A stretch of 41,851 nt of DNA from Oscillospiraceae bacterium. GTDB taxonomy: Bacteria; Bacillota; Clostridia; Oscillospirales; Oscillospiraceae. This document shows, piece by piece, positions 16,992 through 24,366 of the stretch. A program made the position numbers and the translations under genes. The stretch spans positions 1 through 41,851 of the forward strand of contig CACWYC010000014.1 of NCBI GenBank assembly GCA_902765025.1, given 5' to 3'. The notes under the pieces are model-generated. The model was not told the origin of the DNA. It saw only the letters and a program-made list of their open reading frames with translations, and made no database searches. The number at the start of each line of letters is the position of its first letter. The first letter of the stretch is position 1.

Positions 16992-18974
16992 ATGCGAGGA
17001 ACGGAATTTTTGCCTGTCAGCCGGGAGGATATGGCCCGGCGGGACTGGTATTATTATGATTTTTTGGTGGTCACTGCCGACGCCTACATCGACCACCCCA
17101 GCTTCGGCACCACCCTCATCGCCCGTACCCTGGAGGCGGAGGGCTACCGCGTGGCTATCCTGGCCCAGCCCGACTGGCACGACTGCGAAGCCTTCCGGGC
17201 CATGGGCAAGCCCCGGTACGGTGTGCTCATCGGCGGCGGCAACCTGGACTCCATGGTGGCCCACTACACCGTGGCCAAGCGCCGCCGCACCACGGATTTG
17301 TACAGCCCCGGCGGCAAAATGGGCCTTCGCCCCGACCGGGCCACCATCGTCTATGCCAACCGGGCCCGTGAGGCCTTCCCCGACACCCCCATCATCATCG
17401 GCGGCCTGGAGGCCAGCCTCCGCCGCTTCGCCCATTACGACTACTGGGACGACAAGGTGCGCCGCAGCATCCTGTTCGACGCCCCGGCGGATTTGCTGGT
17501 GTACGGCATGGGGGAGAGCGCCACAAGGGAGATCGCCCGCCGCCTGGCGAAAAAGACCCCGGTGAACACCATCACCGACGTCCCCGGCACGGCCTACGTG
17601 GCCCAGGACGACAACGGCTGTATCTTCCACCGGGTGGAATGTCCCTCCTATGAGGCGGTGTGCCAGGATAAGGAAGCCTACGCCCGGGCCACCAGAATCC
17701 AGTATGACGAGCACGACCCCGTCCGGGGCAAGGCCATTTTGCAGCCCTGCCAGGGGAGATTGCTGGTGGTGAATCCCCCGGCCCGCCCCCTGAGCCGTGA
17801 GGCACTGGACGCCCTCTACGACCTGCCCTACGTCCGGGAGGTCCACCCCATGTACACCGACCCCGTCCCCGCCATCGAGGAGGTCCGCTTCTCCATCACC
17901 CACAACCGGGGCTGCTTCGGCGGCTGCAACTTCTGCGCCCTGGCCTTCCACCAGGGCCGTATGGTCACCTCCCGGTCCATCGAGTCCGTCCTCCGGGAGG
18001 CGGAGGAGCTGACCCGTGACCCCCAGTTCAAGGGCTATATCCACGATGTGGGCGGCCCCAGCGCCAACTTCCGCCACCCCTCCTGCGCCAAGCAGAAGAA
18101 GTGCGGCATGTGCGCCCACCGCTCCTGCCTGGCCCCGGAGCCCTGCCCCAACCTGGACGCCGACCACAGCGAGTACACGGAGCTGCTGCGGCGCATGCGG
18201 GCCCTCCCCGGCGTGAAAAAGGTGTTCGTCCGCAGCGGCGTGCGGTATGATTACATGCTCCAGGATAAAAATAAAGAATTTTTCTCCGAATTGGTGAAAT
18301 ACCACATCTCCGGCCAGCTGAAGGTGGCCCCGGAGCACTGTGTCTCCTCGGTGCTGGACTACATGGGCAAGCCCCATTTCGACGTTTTTCTGAAGTTCTG
18401 GCGCCAGTACCAGAAGATGAACGAGTCGGACGCCAAAGAGCAGTACCTGGTGCCCTACCTCATGTCCTCCCACCCCGGCTGCACCTTGCAGGACGCCGTG
18501 GAGCTGGCGGTGTTCTTAAAGCGCACCGGCCATATCCCCGAGCAGGTCCAGGATTTCTACCCCACCCCCGGCACGGTCTCTACCTGCATGTACTATACCG
18601 GCCTTGACCCCCGCACCATGCAGCCGGTCTACGTGGCCCGTGACCCTCACCAGAAGGCGTTGCAGCGGGCCCTCCTCCAGTGGGGCCGCAAGGAGAAGCG
18701 GGCCCTGGTCATCGAGGCCTTGGAGCAGGCGGAGCGCACGGACCTTATTGGCTTCGGCCCGGAGTGCCTTGTCCGCCCGGTGAAAGGGGAGAAGTACTTC
18801 CCGGAAAAAGGCGCTGTCAAGGCTGCCGCCAAGGCCCCCAAAAAGGACGGCCGGGGCCCCAAGCCGGAGGGCACCGTCCACCGTGGCCGCCCCAAAAACG
18901 GCGCCAAGGGCAAAATGTCCCCCAAGAAAAAGGCGGATTTCGCCCGCCAGCGGGCCAAAAAGGCCGCCAAATAG
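16992..18974 (+). CDS. YgiQ-family radical SAM protein
   Basis: A 660-residue member of the YgiQ (UPF0313) family. The N-terminal domain has FLPVSREDMARRDWYYYDF and GGNLDSMVAHYTVAKRR; the radical SAM core has NRGCFGGCNFCAL, with iron-sulfur ligands C308, C312 and C315, and a second Cys-rich stretch (CAKQKKCGMCAHRSC) typical of the family lies near 360. The QDFYPTPGTVSTCMYYTG segment is also characteristic. The last about 70 residues are Lys/Pro/Ala rich and disordered, a tail that could bind RNA. The reaction is not known for the family. AAAGGAG precedes the ATG at 16992. Confidence 0.93.
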   Translation: MRGTEFLPVSREDMARRDWYYYDFLVVTADAYIDHPSFGTTLIARTLEAEGYRVAILAQPDWHDCEAFRAMGKPRYGVLIGGGNLDSMVAHYTVAKRRRTTDLYSPGGKMGLRPDRATIVYANRAREAFPDTPIIIGGLEASLRRFAHYDYWDDKVRRSILFDAPADLLVYGMGESATREIARRLAKKTPVNTITDVPGTAYVAQDDNGCIFHRVECPSYEAVCQDKEAYARATRIQYDEHDPVRGKAILQPCQGRLLVVNPPARPLSREALDALYDLPYVREVHPMYTDPVPAIEEVRFSITHNRGCFGGCNFCALAFHQGRMVTSRSIESVLREAEELTRDPQFKGYIHDVGGPSANFRHPSCAKQKKCGMCAHRSCLAPEPCPNLDADHSEYTELLRRMRALPGVKKVFVRSGVRYDYMLQDKNKEFFSELVKYHISGQLKVAPEHCVSSVLDYMGKPHFDVFLKFWRQYQKMNESDAKEQYLVPYLMSSHPGCTLQDAVELAVFLKRTGHIPEQVQDFYPTPGTVSTCMYYTGLDPRTMQPVYVARDPHQKALQRALLQWGRKEKRALVIEALEQAERTDLIGFGPECLVRPVKGEKYFPEKGAVKAAAKAPKKDGRGPKPEGTVHRGRPKNGAKGKMSPKKKADFARQRAKKAAK

Positions 18975-18984
18975 CGTGTCATTT

Positions 18985-19026
18985 CGCCGCCGCTCTCCGA
19001 AATACGGAGGGCGGCGCCATTTTTTC
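18985..19026 (+). terminator. Terminator after ygiQ
   Basis: CGCCGCC and CTCCG arms pair with CGGAG and GGCGGCG, followed by CCATTTTTT. Confidence 0.85.
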
Positions 19027-19036
19027 GCCTGCGCGG

Positions 19037-19098
19037 TTGCTTTTGGCGAACTTATCTGGTAAAATACTATGCTTGACGAGAATTGTTGCAAATGCAAC
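19037..19098 (+). promoter_or_regulatory. Candidate promoter and palindrome upstream of sufC-like gene
   Basis: TTGCTT (19037-19042) and TAAAAT (19060-19065) with a 17-base spacer form a moderate promoter. Downstream lies the perfect palindrome GTTGCA-AA-TGCAAC (19085-19098), a candidate operator. A further TATACT (19122-19127) lacks a matching -35 box. Regulator identity is unknown. Confidence 0.45.
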
Positions 19099-19161
19099 CG
19101 ATATTTTCTGGCCAAAAGTGGTATACTTTAGCCGAAAAAACCGCAAAGGAGGCGGCGCCCC

Positions 19162-19902
19162 ATGCTGGAGCTGCAAAACATTTCCTACCGCGTCTCCACC
19201 CCCGAAGGGGAGACGGATATTTTGAAAGACGTGAGCCTTACCGTGCCCGACGGCAAGCTGGTGGTGTTCACCGGCCCCAACGGCGGCGGCAAGACCACCC
19301 TGGCCAAGATCATCATGGGTCTGGCCACCCCCACCGCCGGCCGGGTCATCTGGAACGGCGAGGACGTCACCGACCTGGACATTACCCAGCGTGCCCGCCG
19401 GGGCATCAGCTACGGCTTCCAGCAGCCGCCCCGGTTCAAGGGCATCACCGTCCATGACCTGCTGCTGCTTGCGGCAGGGGAGGAGAAGCTCAGCAAGGAC
19501 CGCTGCTGCCAGTACCTGACCCGTGTGGGCCTGTGCGCCAACGACTATCTGGACCGGGAGGTGGACGCCTCTCTCTCCGGCGGCGAGGTGAAGCGCATCG
19601 AGATTGCCACCATCCTGGCCCGCAACGCCCAGCTGATGATTTTCGACGAGCCCGAGGCCGGCATCGACCTGTGGAGCTTCGCCCGGCTCACCGAGACCTT
19701 TGAGCAGATTCACGCCAAGCATGCGTCCACTATGATTATCATTTCCCACCAGGAGCGCATCATCCGCCTGGCGGACGAGATTGCCGTGGTAGCCGGCGGG
19801 CAGATTGCCCACCGTGGCACCACCGATGAGGTGTTCCCCATGATTCTGGCGGACACCCTGGGCGGCTGCCCCGTCATTGAGCGAAAGGAGGTCACATTAT
19901 GA
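19162..19902 (+). CDS. SufC/SmsC-like Fe-S assembly ATPase
   Basis: A 246-residue cytosolic ABC ATPase of the SufC group. Walker A is GPNGGGKTT (residues 38-46), the Q-loop is YGFQQPPRFKG, the signature is LSGGEVKRIEIA, Walker B and following residues read LMIFDEPEAGIDLWSF, and the H-loop is IISHQER. The signature and DEPEAGIDLW differ from classical SufC (LSGGEKKR, DETDSGLD) and resemble the ATPases of two-gene minimal SUF (SMS) systems of anaerobes. It should power the scaffold encoded by the overlapping next gene. AAAGGAGG precedes the ATG at 19162. Confidence 0.85.
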   Translation: MLELQNISYRVSTPEGETDILKDVSLTVPDGKLVVFTGPNGGGKTTLAKIIMGLATPTAGRVIWNGEDVTDLDITQRARRGISYGFQQPPRFKGITVHDLLLLAAGEEKLSKDRCCQYLTRVGLCANDYLDREVDASLSGGEVKRIEIATILARNAQLMIFDEPEAGIDLWSFARLTETFEQIHAKHASTMIIISHQERIIRLADEIAVVAGGQIAHRGTTDEVFPMILADTLGGCPVIERKEVTL

Positions 19903-20831
19903 TTACCGAAATCGACCGCGACCTTCTGGAGAAGATCGCCGACCTGACGGGAAAGCCCGTGGGCGCCATCAACATCCGCAAGGACGGTGGCTGCGAGGTG
20001 CGCCAGTCCACGGAGCATATCAAGATCGAGCCCCAGACGGAGGAGGGCCGCCAGGGCATCGTCATCCGCATCCTCCCCGGCACCCGGGGCGAGACGTGCC
20101 ACATCCCCGTCATCATCAGCAAGTCCGGCCACAGCGAGCTGGTGTATAACGATTTCTACGTGGGCGACGACTGCGATGTGGAGATTGTGGCCGGCTGCGG
20201 CATCCACAACTCCGGCTGCAACGAGAGCCGCCACGACGGCGTCCATACCTTCTACATCGGCAAAAACAGCCGTGTCCGCTACGCCGAAAAGCACTACGGC
20301 GAGAACGACCCCGGCCAGACCGGCACCAATATCATGAACCCCAAAACCGTGGTCTATCTGGGCCAGGGCAGCACCATGCAGATGGACACCGTCCAGATTC
20401 GGGGCATCGACTCCACCCACCGCACCACCCAGTTCGTCTGCGAATCGGGCAGTGAGGTGGTGGTCACCGAGCGCCTGCTGACCCACGGCAGGCAGCTTGC
20501 CGAGAGCGACATGGAGATTCAGCTCAACGGCGACGACGCCAAGGGCCGGGTCATCTCCCGCTCCGTGGCCCAGGACGACAGCCACCAGATTTTCCGCCCC
20601 GTGGTGGTGGGCAACGCCGCCTGCTTCGGCCACGTCCAGTGCGACAGCATCATCATGGGCCGCGCCTGCGTGGAGTCCGTCCCCGCCATCATCGCCAACT
20701 CCACCGAGGCCCAGCTCATCCACGAGGCCGCCATCGGCAAAATCGCCGGCGACCAGCTTCTCAAGCTGGAAACCCTGGGCCTCACCGCCGAGGAGGCGGA
20801 GGACACCATCCTGAGGGGCTTCCTCGCCTGA
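19899..20831 (+). CDS. SufB/SmsB-like Fe-S scaffold protein
   Basis: A 310-residue SufB/SufD-family protein, much shorter than classical SufB (about 465). The beta-helix core is visible: GRGETCHIP-type strands, VEIVAGCGIHNSG, SRVRYAEKHYG, MDTVQIRGIDSTHRTTQF, and the terminal GRACVESVPAIIANS plus HEAAIGKIAGDQLLKLETLGLTAEEAE. Candidate cluster ligands include Cys and Glu/His residues in the C-terminal half. It overlaps the ATPase stop by four bases and no SufD, SufS or SufU gene follows, so the pair is a minimal SufBC or SMS module. Assignment to SMS rather than a divergent SUF rests on length and gene number. Confidence 0.82.
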   Translation: MITEIDRDLLEKIADLTGKPVGAINIRKDGGCEVRQSTEHIKIEPQTEEGRQGIVIRILPGTRGETCHIPVIISKSGHSELVYNDFYVGDDCDVEIVAGCGIHNSGCNESRHDGVHTFYIGKNSRVRYAEKHYGENDPGQTGTNIMNPKTVVYLGQGSTMQMDTVQIRGIDSTHRTTQFVCESGSEVVVTERLLTHGRQLAESDMEIQLNGDDAKGRVISRSVAQDDSHQIFRPVVVGNAACFGHVQCDSIIMGRACVESVPAIIANSTEAQLIHEAAIGKIAGDQLLKLETLGLTAEEAEDTILRGFLA

Positions 20832-20847
20832 TCTGCCCAGCCAAAAG

Positions 20848-20874
20848 GCCGCCGTTCCCGGCGGCTTTTTTTCC
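20848..20874 (+). terminator. Terminator after the sufC/sufB-like pair
   Basis: GCCGCCG and CGGCGGC arms with a short loop are followed by seven T residues. Confidence 0.88.
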
Positions 20875-20892
20875 CTCTCTCCGCTCCGCCCC

Positions 20893-20921
20893 TTGCCATC
20901 CGCTCCCCGCCGCGCTATACT
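20893..20921 (+). promoter_or_regulatory. Promoter of membrane-anchored unknown gene
   Basis: TTGCCA (20893-20898) and TATACT (20916-20921) have a 17-base spacer and stand 33 bases before the start codon. Confidence 0.7.
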
Positions 20922-20954
20922 ATTGTAAAATCGACCACCAAAGGAGGCGCCGCC

Positions 20955-21470
20955 ATGGCAGAGAAAAAAACCATCCCCCGGGACTGGCTGCTGGGAGCCG
21001 CCATTTTGCTGGTGGCGGTGGCCTTTGCGGCTGCCCTGACGCCCATTGTCCTCTCCGTCCACCTGAACCGCCGCTACGAGGTGTTTGCCCGGGATCTGGC
21101 GGAGAGCGTGGCCTACGGGCAGGATCACCAGTCCACCTTCGCGCTGGGCCGGGGGCTGGATCGGCCGGTGACCACGGAGCAGTCGGGCGTAATGCTGTTC
21201 TATGTCCTACGGGCGGGGGTGGGCCAGCCCAAGCGCCACGCCCCCGACGAGGAGGGAGTGCTGGTCACCTTCGGCGACGGCAGCTCTCTGTGGATGTGCC
21301 CCACCGCCATCACCCGCCATAACCGCCTCAGCGACGTGGGCACTTACTTCCGCTACACCGGCTCCGACGGCCGGGTCTACGCCTACGAAACCGACCAGCT
21401 CTGGCTGCGCACGGTGCTGTGGGGTCTGGGGGAGCCCTTCACCGACGATCCCTCCGGTAACAATCCATAA
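20955..21470 (+). CDS. Membrane-anchored protein of unknown function
   Basis: The 171-residue product has one N-terminal hydrophobic helix (about residues 12-36, LLGAAILLVAVAFAAALTPIVL) after a short basic segment, so the remainder is likely exposed outside the membrane. The exterior part is mixed alpha/beta with GVLVTFGDGSSLWMCP and TYFRYTGSDGRVYAYE, and has no recognisable family motif. AAAGGAGG (20939-20946) precedes the ATG at 20955. It has its own promoter and terminator, so it is a single-gene unit. No function is proposed. Confidence 0.72.
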   Translation: MAEKKTIPRDWLLGAAILLVAVAFAAALTPIVLSVHLNRRYEVFARDLAESVAYGQDHQSTFALGRGLDRPVTTEQSGVMLFYVLRAGVGQPKRHAPDEEGVLVTFGDGSSLWMCPTAITRHNRLSDVGTYFRYTGSDGRVYAYETDQLWLRTVLWGLGEPFTDDPSGNNP

Positions 21471-21471
21471 C

Positions 21472-21520
21472 AAAAAGATCACCCGATTCGCAAAAACTGC
21501 GGATCGGGTGATCTTTTTTT
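21472..21520. terminator. Bidirectional terminator
   Basis: AAAAAGATCACCCGATTCGC pairs with GCGGATCGGGTGATCTTTTT (one mismatch) around a short A-rich loop, between convergent genes, and has a T-run on both strands. Confidence 0.9.
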
Positions 21521-21548
21521 CACGGGTTTTTCGCTTTTTTCGCGGCGA

Positions 21549-22055
21549 TTACAGCTCCACCTTGCCGGTGAACTCATCGTTGACCACGTAGTAGGCGGCG
21601 TGATCCTCGGGCTTCACATACACCGTCATGGACTTGACGGCGGCGCCATTGTGCTGGGCCTTGAAGGCTTCCAGCGCCTTGGCCTCCACGTCGGCCACGC
21701 TGCACTCCATGCCGGCGAACTGCACGAAGGTGTTCACCTTGGCCACCTTGACCTCAGCGGCCTTCGCGGCCTTCTTGGCCTTGGTCTCCACGGCCTTCGC
21801 GTCCTTCTTCACCTTGGTCTCGGCGGCCTTCACAGCCTTCTTGGCCTTGGTCTCGGCGGCCTTGGCCTCCTTCTTCACCTTCTCGCCGGCGGCCTTCACG
21901 TCCTTCTTCACGTCGGCCTTTACCGTGGCCTCGGCGGTCTTCACGGCGTCGGCGGCCTTGGCCACCTCTTCCTTGGTCTCCAGCACGGCTACCTGGGCAG
22001 CCACCTTGGCCTCCTGGGCCACCTTGGCGGCCTCGGCCTTCTTATCCTTGCTCAT
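21549..22055 (-). CDS. DUF6465-family protein with Lys/Ala 11-residue repeats
   Basis: The 168-residue product has two parts. Residues 1-105 are almost only Ala, Lys, Glu, Val and Thr; they include near-tandem 11-residue units of the type KAAETKxKKxx, as in LEA-like or histone-H1-like tails, and should form long charged helices. Residues 106-168 are a compact domain (FVQFAGMECSVADVEAKALEAF, then MTVYVKPEDHAAYYVVNDEFTGKVEL) that matches DUF6465 of Clostridia. A role in nucleic-acid binding or stress protection fits the tail but is unproven. TTGGAGG precedes the start and a clear promoter lies upstream at 22122-22149. Confidence 0.82.
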   Translation of the reverse strand: MSKDKKAEAAKVAQEAKVAAQVAVLETKEEVAKAADAVKTAEATVKADVKKDVKAAGEKVKKEAKAAETKAKKAVKAAETKVKKDAKAVETKAKKAAKAAEVKVAKVNTFVQFAGMECSVADVEAKALEAFKAQHNGAAVKSMTVYVKPEDHAAYYVVNDEFTGKVEL

Positions 22056-22121
22056 TGTGTATTACCTCCAATAGGATGATTTTTTACTTGCCTGCGTCGC
22101 TATGGTGGCGCAACAAGGCTT

Positions 22122-22149
22122 ATTATACCCCTTTTTTCCGTAAATGCAA
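22122..22149 (-). promoter_or_regulatory. Promoter of the DUF6465 gene
   Basis: On the minus strand TTGCAT (22149-22144) and TATAAT (22127-22122) are separated by 16 bases, about 70 bases before the start codon. Confidence 0.78.
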
Positions 22150-22201
22150 GTTTTTCCCATGGGACGGCAAAAAGTCCTCTTTTTCGCGCCCTTTCCACCA
22201 C

Positions 22202-22230
22202 TTGCGCGGCGGGCCAAATCATGGTACAAT
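22202..22230 (+). promoter_or_regulatory. Promoter of ychF
   Basis: TTGCGC (22202-22207) and TACAAT (22225-22230) with a 17-base spacer lie 35 bases before the ychF start. Confidence 0.68.
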
Positions 22231-22265
22231 ATCCGCTCAGAGAAAATAAAAGGAGGCCATTCCTT

Positions 22266-23378
22266 ATGAAATTAGGTATCGTCGGCCTGCCCAACGTGGG
22301 CAAGTCCACCCTGTTCAATGCCATCACCTCTGCCGGCGCCGAGAGCGCCAACTATCCCTTCTGCACCATCGAGCCCAACGTGGGCGTGGTGGCGGTGCCG
22401 GATGCGCGGCTGGACAAGCTGGCGGAGATGTATGAGCCGGACAAAAAGACCCCTGCCGTCATCGAGTTCGTGGACATCGCTGGTCTGGTAAAGGGCGCCA
22501 GCCAGGGCGCCGGCCTGGGCAACAAGTTCCTGGAGAACATCCGCCGCACCGACGCCATCGTCCACGTGGTCCGCTGCTTCGACGATGAGAATATCATGCA
22601 CGTGGTGGCCGACGCCTCCCAGAACGTGCCCGTGGACCCCCTGGGGGACATCGAGACCATCGACCTGGAGCTGGTGATGGCCGACCTGGAGCTGGTGAAC
22701 CGCCGCGTGGACAAGGCCGCCAAGGCCGCCAAGGGCGACAAGAAGTTCCTCCACGAGGCGGAGCTGTTCAAGGCCCTGGCGGCCCATCTGGACAGCGGCA
22801 AGTCCGCCCGCACCTTCGAATGCGACAAGGACGACGCCGCCCTGCTGGCCACCGCCGACCTTTTGAGCCTGAAGCCCATCATCTTCGCCGCCAACATGGA
22901 TGAGGACGGCTTCGCCCACTATGAGGATAACCCCTATTTCCAACAGGTCAAAACCCTGGCACAGCAGGAGGGCGCCCAGGTGCTGCCCATCTGCGCCAAG
23001 CTGGAGCAGGATATCGCCGAGCTGGACGACCCCGAGGAACGTGCCATGTTCCTGGCAGATATGGGCATTGAAGCCTCCGGCCTTGACCGGCTTATCCAGT
23101 GCTCCTATGAGCTGCTGGGCCTTATCTCCTTCCTGACCTACGGCAAGGACGAGTGCCGTGCCTGGACCATCCGCAAGGGCACCAAGGCCCCCCAGGCCGC
23201 CGGCAAGATTCACAGCGACATCGAGCGTGGCTTCATCCGGGCCGAGACCATCAACTTCGATGAGATGATTGCCTGCGGCAGCGTGGCCGCCGCCAAGGAA
23301 AAGGGCCTCCTGCGCTCCGAGGGCAAGGACTACGTGGTGAAGGACGGCGACATGATTTACTTCCGCTTCAACGTGTAA
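22266..23378 (+). CDS. ychF: Redox-regulated ATPase YchF (OLA1/Obg-like)
   Basis: A 370-residue YchF protein, close to the family length of about 363. The P-loop is GLPNVGKST (residues 7-15), switch II reads DIAGLVKGASQGAGLGNKFLENIR, the nucleotide-specificity loop is the family-specific NMDE (ATP-preferring) instead of NKxD, a coiled coil sits at about 130-165, and the TGS domain occupies the C-terminus with TYGKDECRAWTIRKGTKAPQAAG and IHSDIERGFIRAE. YchF binds ribosomes and the proteasome-like machinery in other organisms and acts in stress and translation control. AAAAGGAGG fixes the ATG at 22266. Confidence 0.96.
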   Translation: MKLGIVGLPNVGKSTLFNAITSAGAESANYPFCTIEPNVGVVAVPDARLDKLAEMYEPDKKTPAVIEFVDIAGLVKGASQGAGLGNKFLENIRRTDAIVHVVRCFDDENIMHVVADASQNVPVDPLGDIETIDLELVMADLELVNRRVDKAAKAAKGDKKFLHEAELFKALAAHLDSGKSARTFECDKDDAALLATADLLSLKPIIFAANMDEDGFAHYEDNPYFQQVKTLAQQEGAQVLPICAKLEQDIAELDDPEERAMFLADMGIEASGLDRLIQCSYELLGLISFLTYGKDECRAWTIRKGTKAPQAAGKIHSDIERGFIRAETINFDEMIACGSVAAAKEKGLLRSEGKDYVVKDGDMIYFRFNV

Positions 23379-23382
23379 GCCC

Positions 23383-24015
23383 ATGTACCAGACGTACTTA
23401 TTTGACATGGACGGCACCGTGCTGGACACCGCCGGCGACCTGTGCGACGCGGTGAACCACACCCTCCGGGCCTACGGCTATCCGCCCCGGACGCAGCAGC
23501 AGATTATCGACGCCACCGGCAACGGCGCCGCCCAGCTCATGGCCGCCAGCCTGCCGGAAGGGGAGGCCACGGCGGATTTTGCGCAAATCCTCTCCGATTA
23601 TAAGGCCTACTACCAGGCCCATAACTGCGTCCGCACCGCCCCCTATCCCGGCATCCCGGAATTGCTCTCGGCGCTGCAAAGCCGTGGGATCAAGGTGGCC
23701 ATCGTCAGCAATAAGCCCCACGGCGCCGCCGCGGCGCTGGGGCAGCGGTTCTTCCCCGGCGTCCCCGTGTGGGGCGAGTCGGCGGAGCGAGCCCGCAAGC
23801 CCGCCCCCGACATGGTGCGCCACGCCCTGGCCGCCCTGGACGCCGACCCTGCCACCGCCGTCTACGTAGGCGACAGCGAGGTGGACGTGGCCACCGCCCG
23901 CAACGCCGGCCTGCCTCTCATCGCCGTGGCCTGGGGCTTCCGCTCCGCCGACACCCTGCGCCGGCGCGGCGCCACCCAAATCGCCGCCACGGCAGAGGAT
24001 ATTTTGACCTTTTAA
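23383..24015 (+). CDS. HAD-IA hydrolase, phosphoglycolate phosphatase-like
   Basis: A 210-residue HAD subfamily IA phosphatase. Motif I is LFDMDGTVLDT (D8 nucleophile, D10), the helical cap covers about 15-85, motif II is VAIVSNKP, motif III has the Lys in ARKPAPDMV, and motif IV is VYVGDSEVDVATARNAG. This set is typical of Gph/PGMB-like enzymes; phosphoglycolate is the standard guess but substrates are often broad. It starts 4 bases after ychF without a strong ribosome site of its own, so translation is probably coupled to ychF. Confidence 0.87.
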   Translation: MYQTYLFDMDGTVLDTAGDLCDAVNHTLRAYGYPPRTQQQIIDATGNGAAQLMAASLPEGEATADFAQILSDYKAYYQAHNCVRTAPYPGIPELLSALQSRGIKVAIVSNKPHGAAAALGQRFFPGVPVWGESAERARKPAPDMVRHALAALDADPATAVYVGDSEVDVATARNAGLPLIAVAWGFRSADTLRRRGATQIAATAEDILTF

Positions 24016-24049
24016 GGGCAAAATTGGCCCCGTATCCCCATTTTCCGCC

Positions 24050-24077
24050 TTGACAAACGGCAAATGGGCGATATAAT
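24050..24077 (+). promoter_or_regulatory. Promoter of thrS
   Basis: Consensus TTGACA (24050-24055) and TATAAT (24072-24077) with a 16-base spacer precede the T-box leader. Confidence 0.85.
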
Positions 24078-24097
24078 AAGACGTGATTTGAAAATGC

Positions 24098-24336
24098 GAT
24101 GACGGAGAAGAGATCCGGCAGACCCCACCATGCAGAGAGAGGCGCCCTTTGGCTGCAAGCGCCTCGCGGTGGCGGCGCCGGGTTGGTACCACTCCACCAG
24201 CGGCCCGCGACGAGCGGGACGGGCGCTCCCGTTACAGGGCTCACGAGCGATGGCGTCAACCGCCATAAGCAGGGTGGAACCGTGGAATACATTCGTATCC
24301 CACCCCTGACACATCATCAGGGGTGGGATTTTTTAT
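24098..24336 (+). promoter_or_regulatory. T-box riboswitch, threonine-specific leader
   Basis: The leader has the stem I start GATGACGGAGAAGAG, an AG-rich element (GCAGAGAGAGG), and the T-box proper AGGGTGGAACCGTGG (24271-24285). The candidate specifier is ACC (24188-24190, within GGTACCACT), a threonine codon. The T-box is followed by a strong terminator whose arms ATCCCACCCCTGA and TCAGGGGTGGGAT (24297-24329) lead into TTTTTT. Uncharged tRNA-Thr would stabilise the antiterminator and allow thrS transcription. Confidence 0.92.
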
Positions 24337-24366
24337 GCCCATCCCAATCTGAAAGGAGATACCCCC

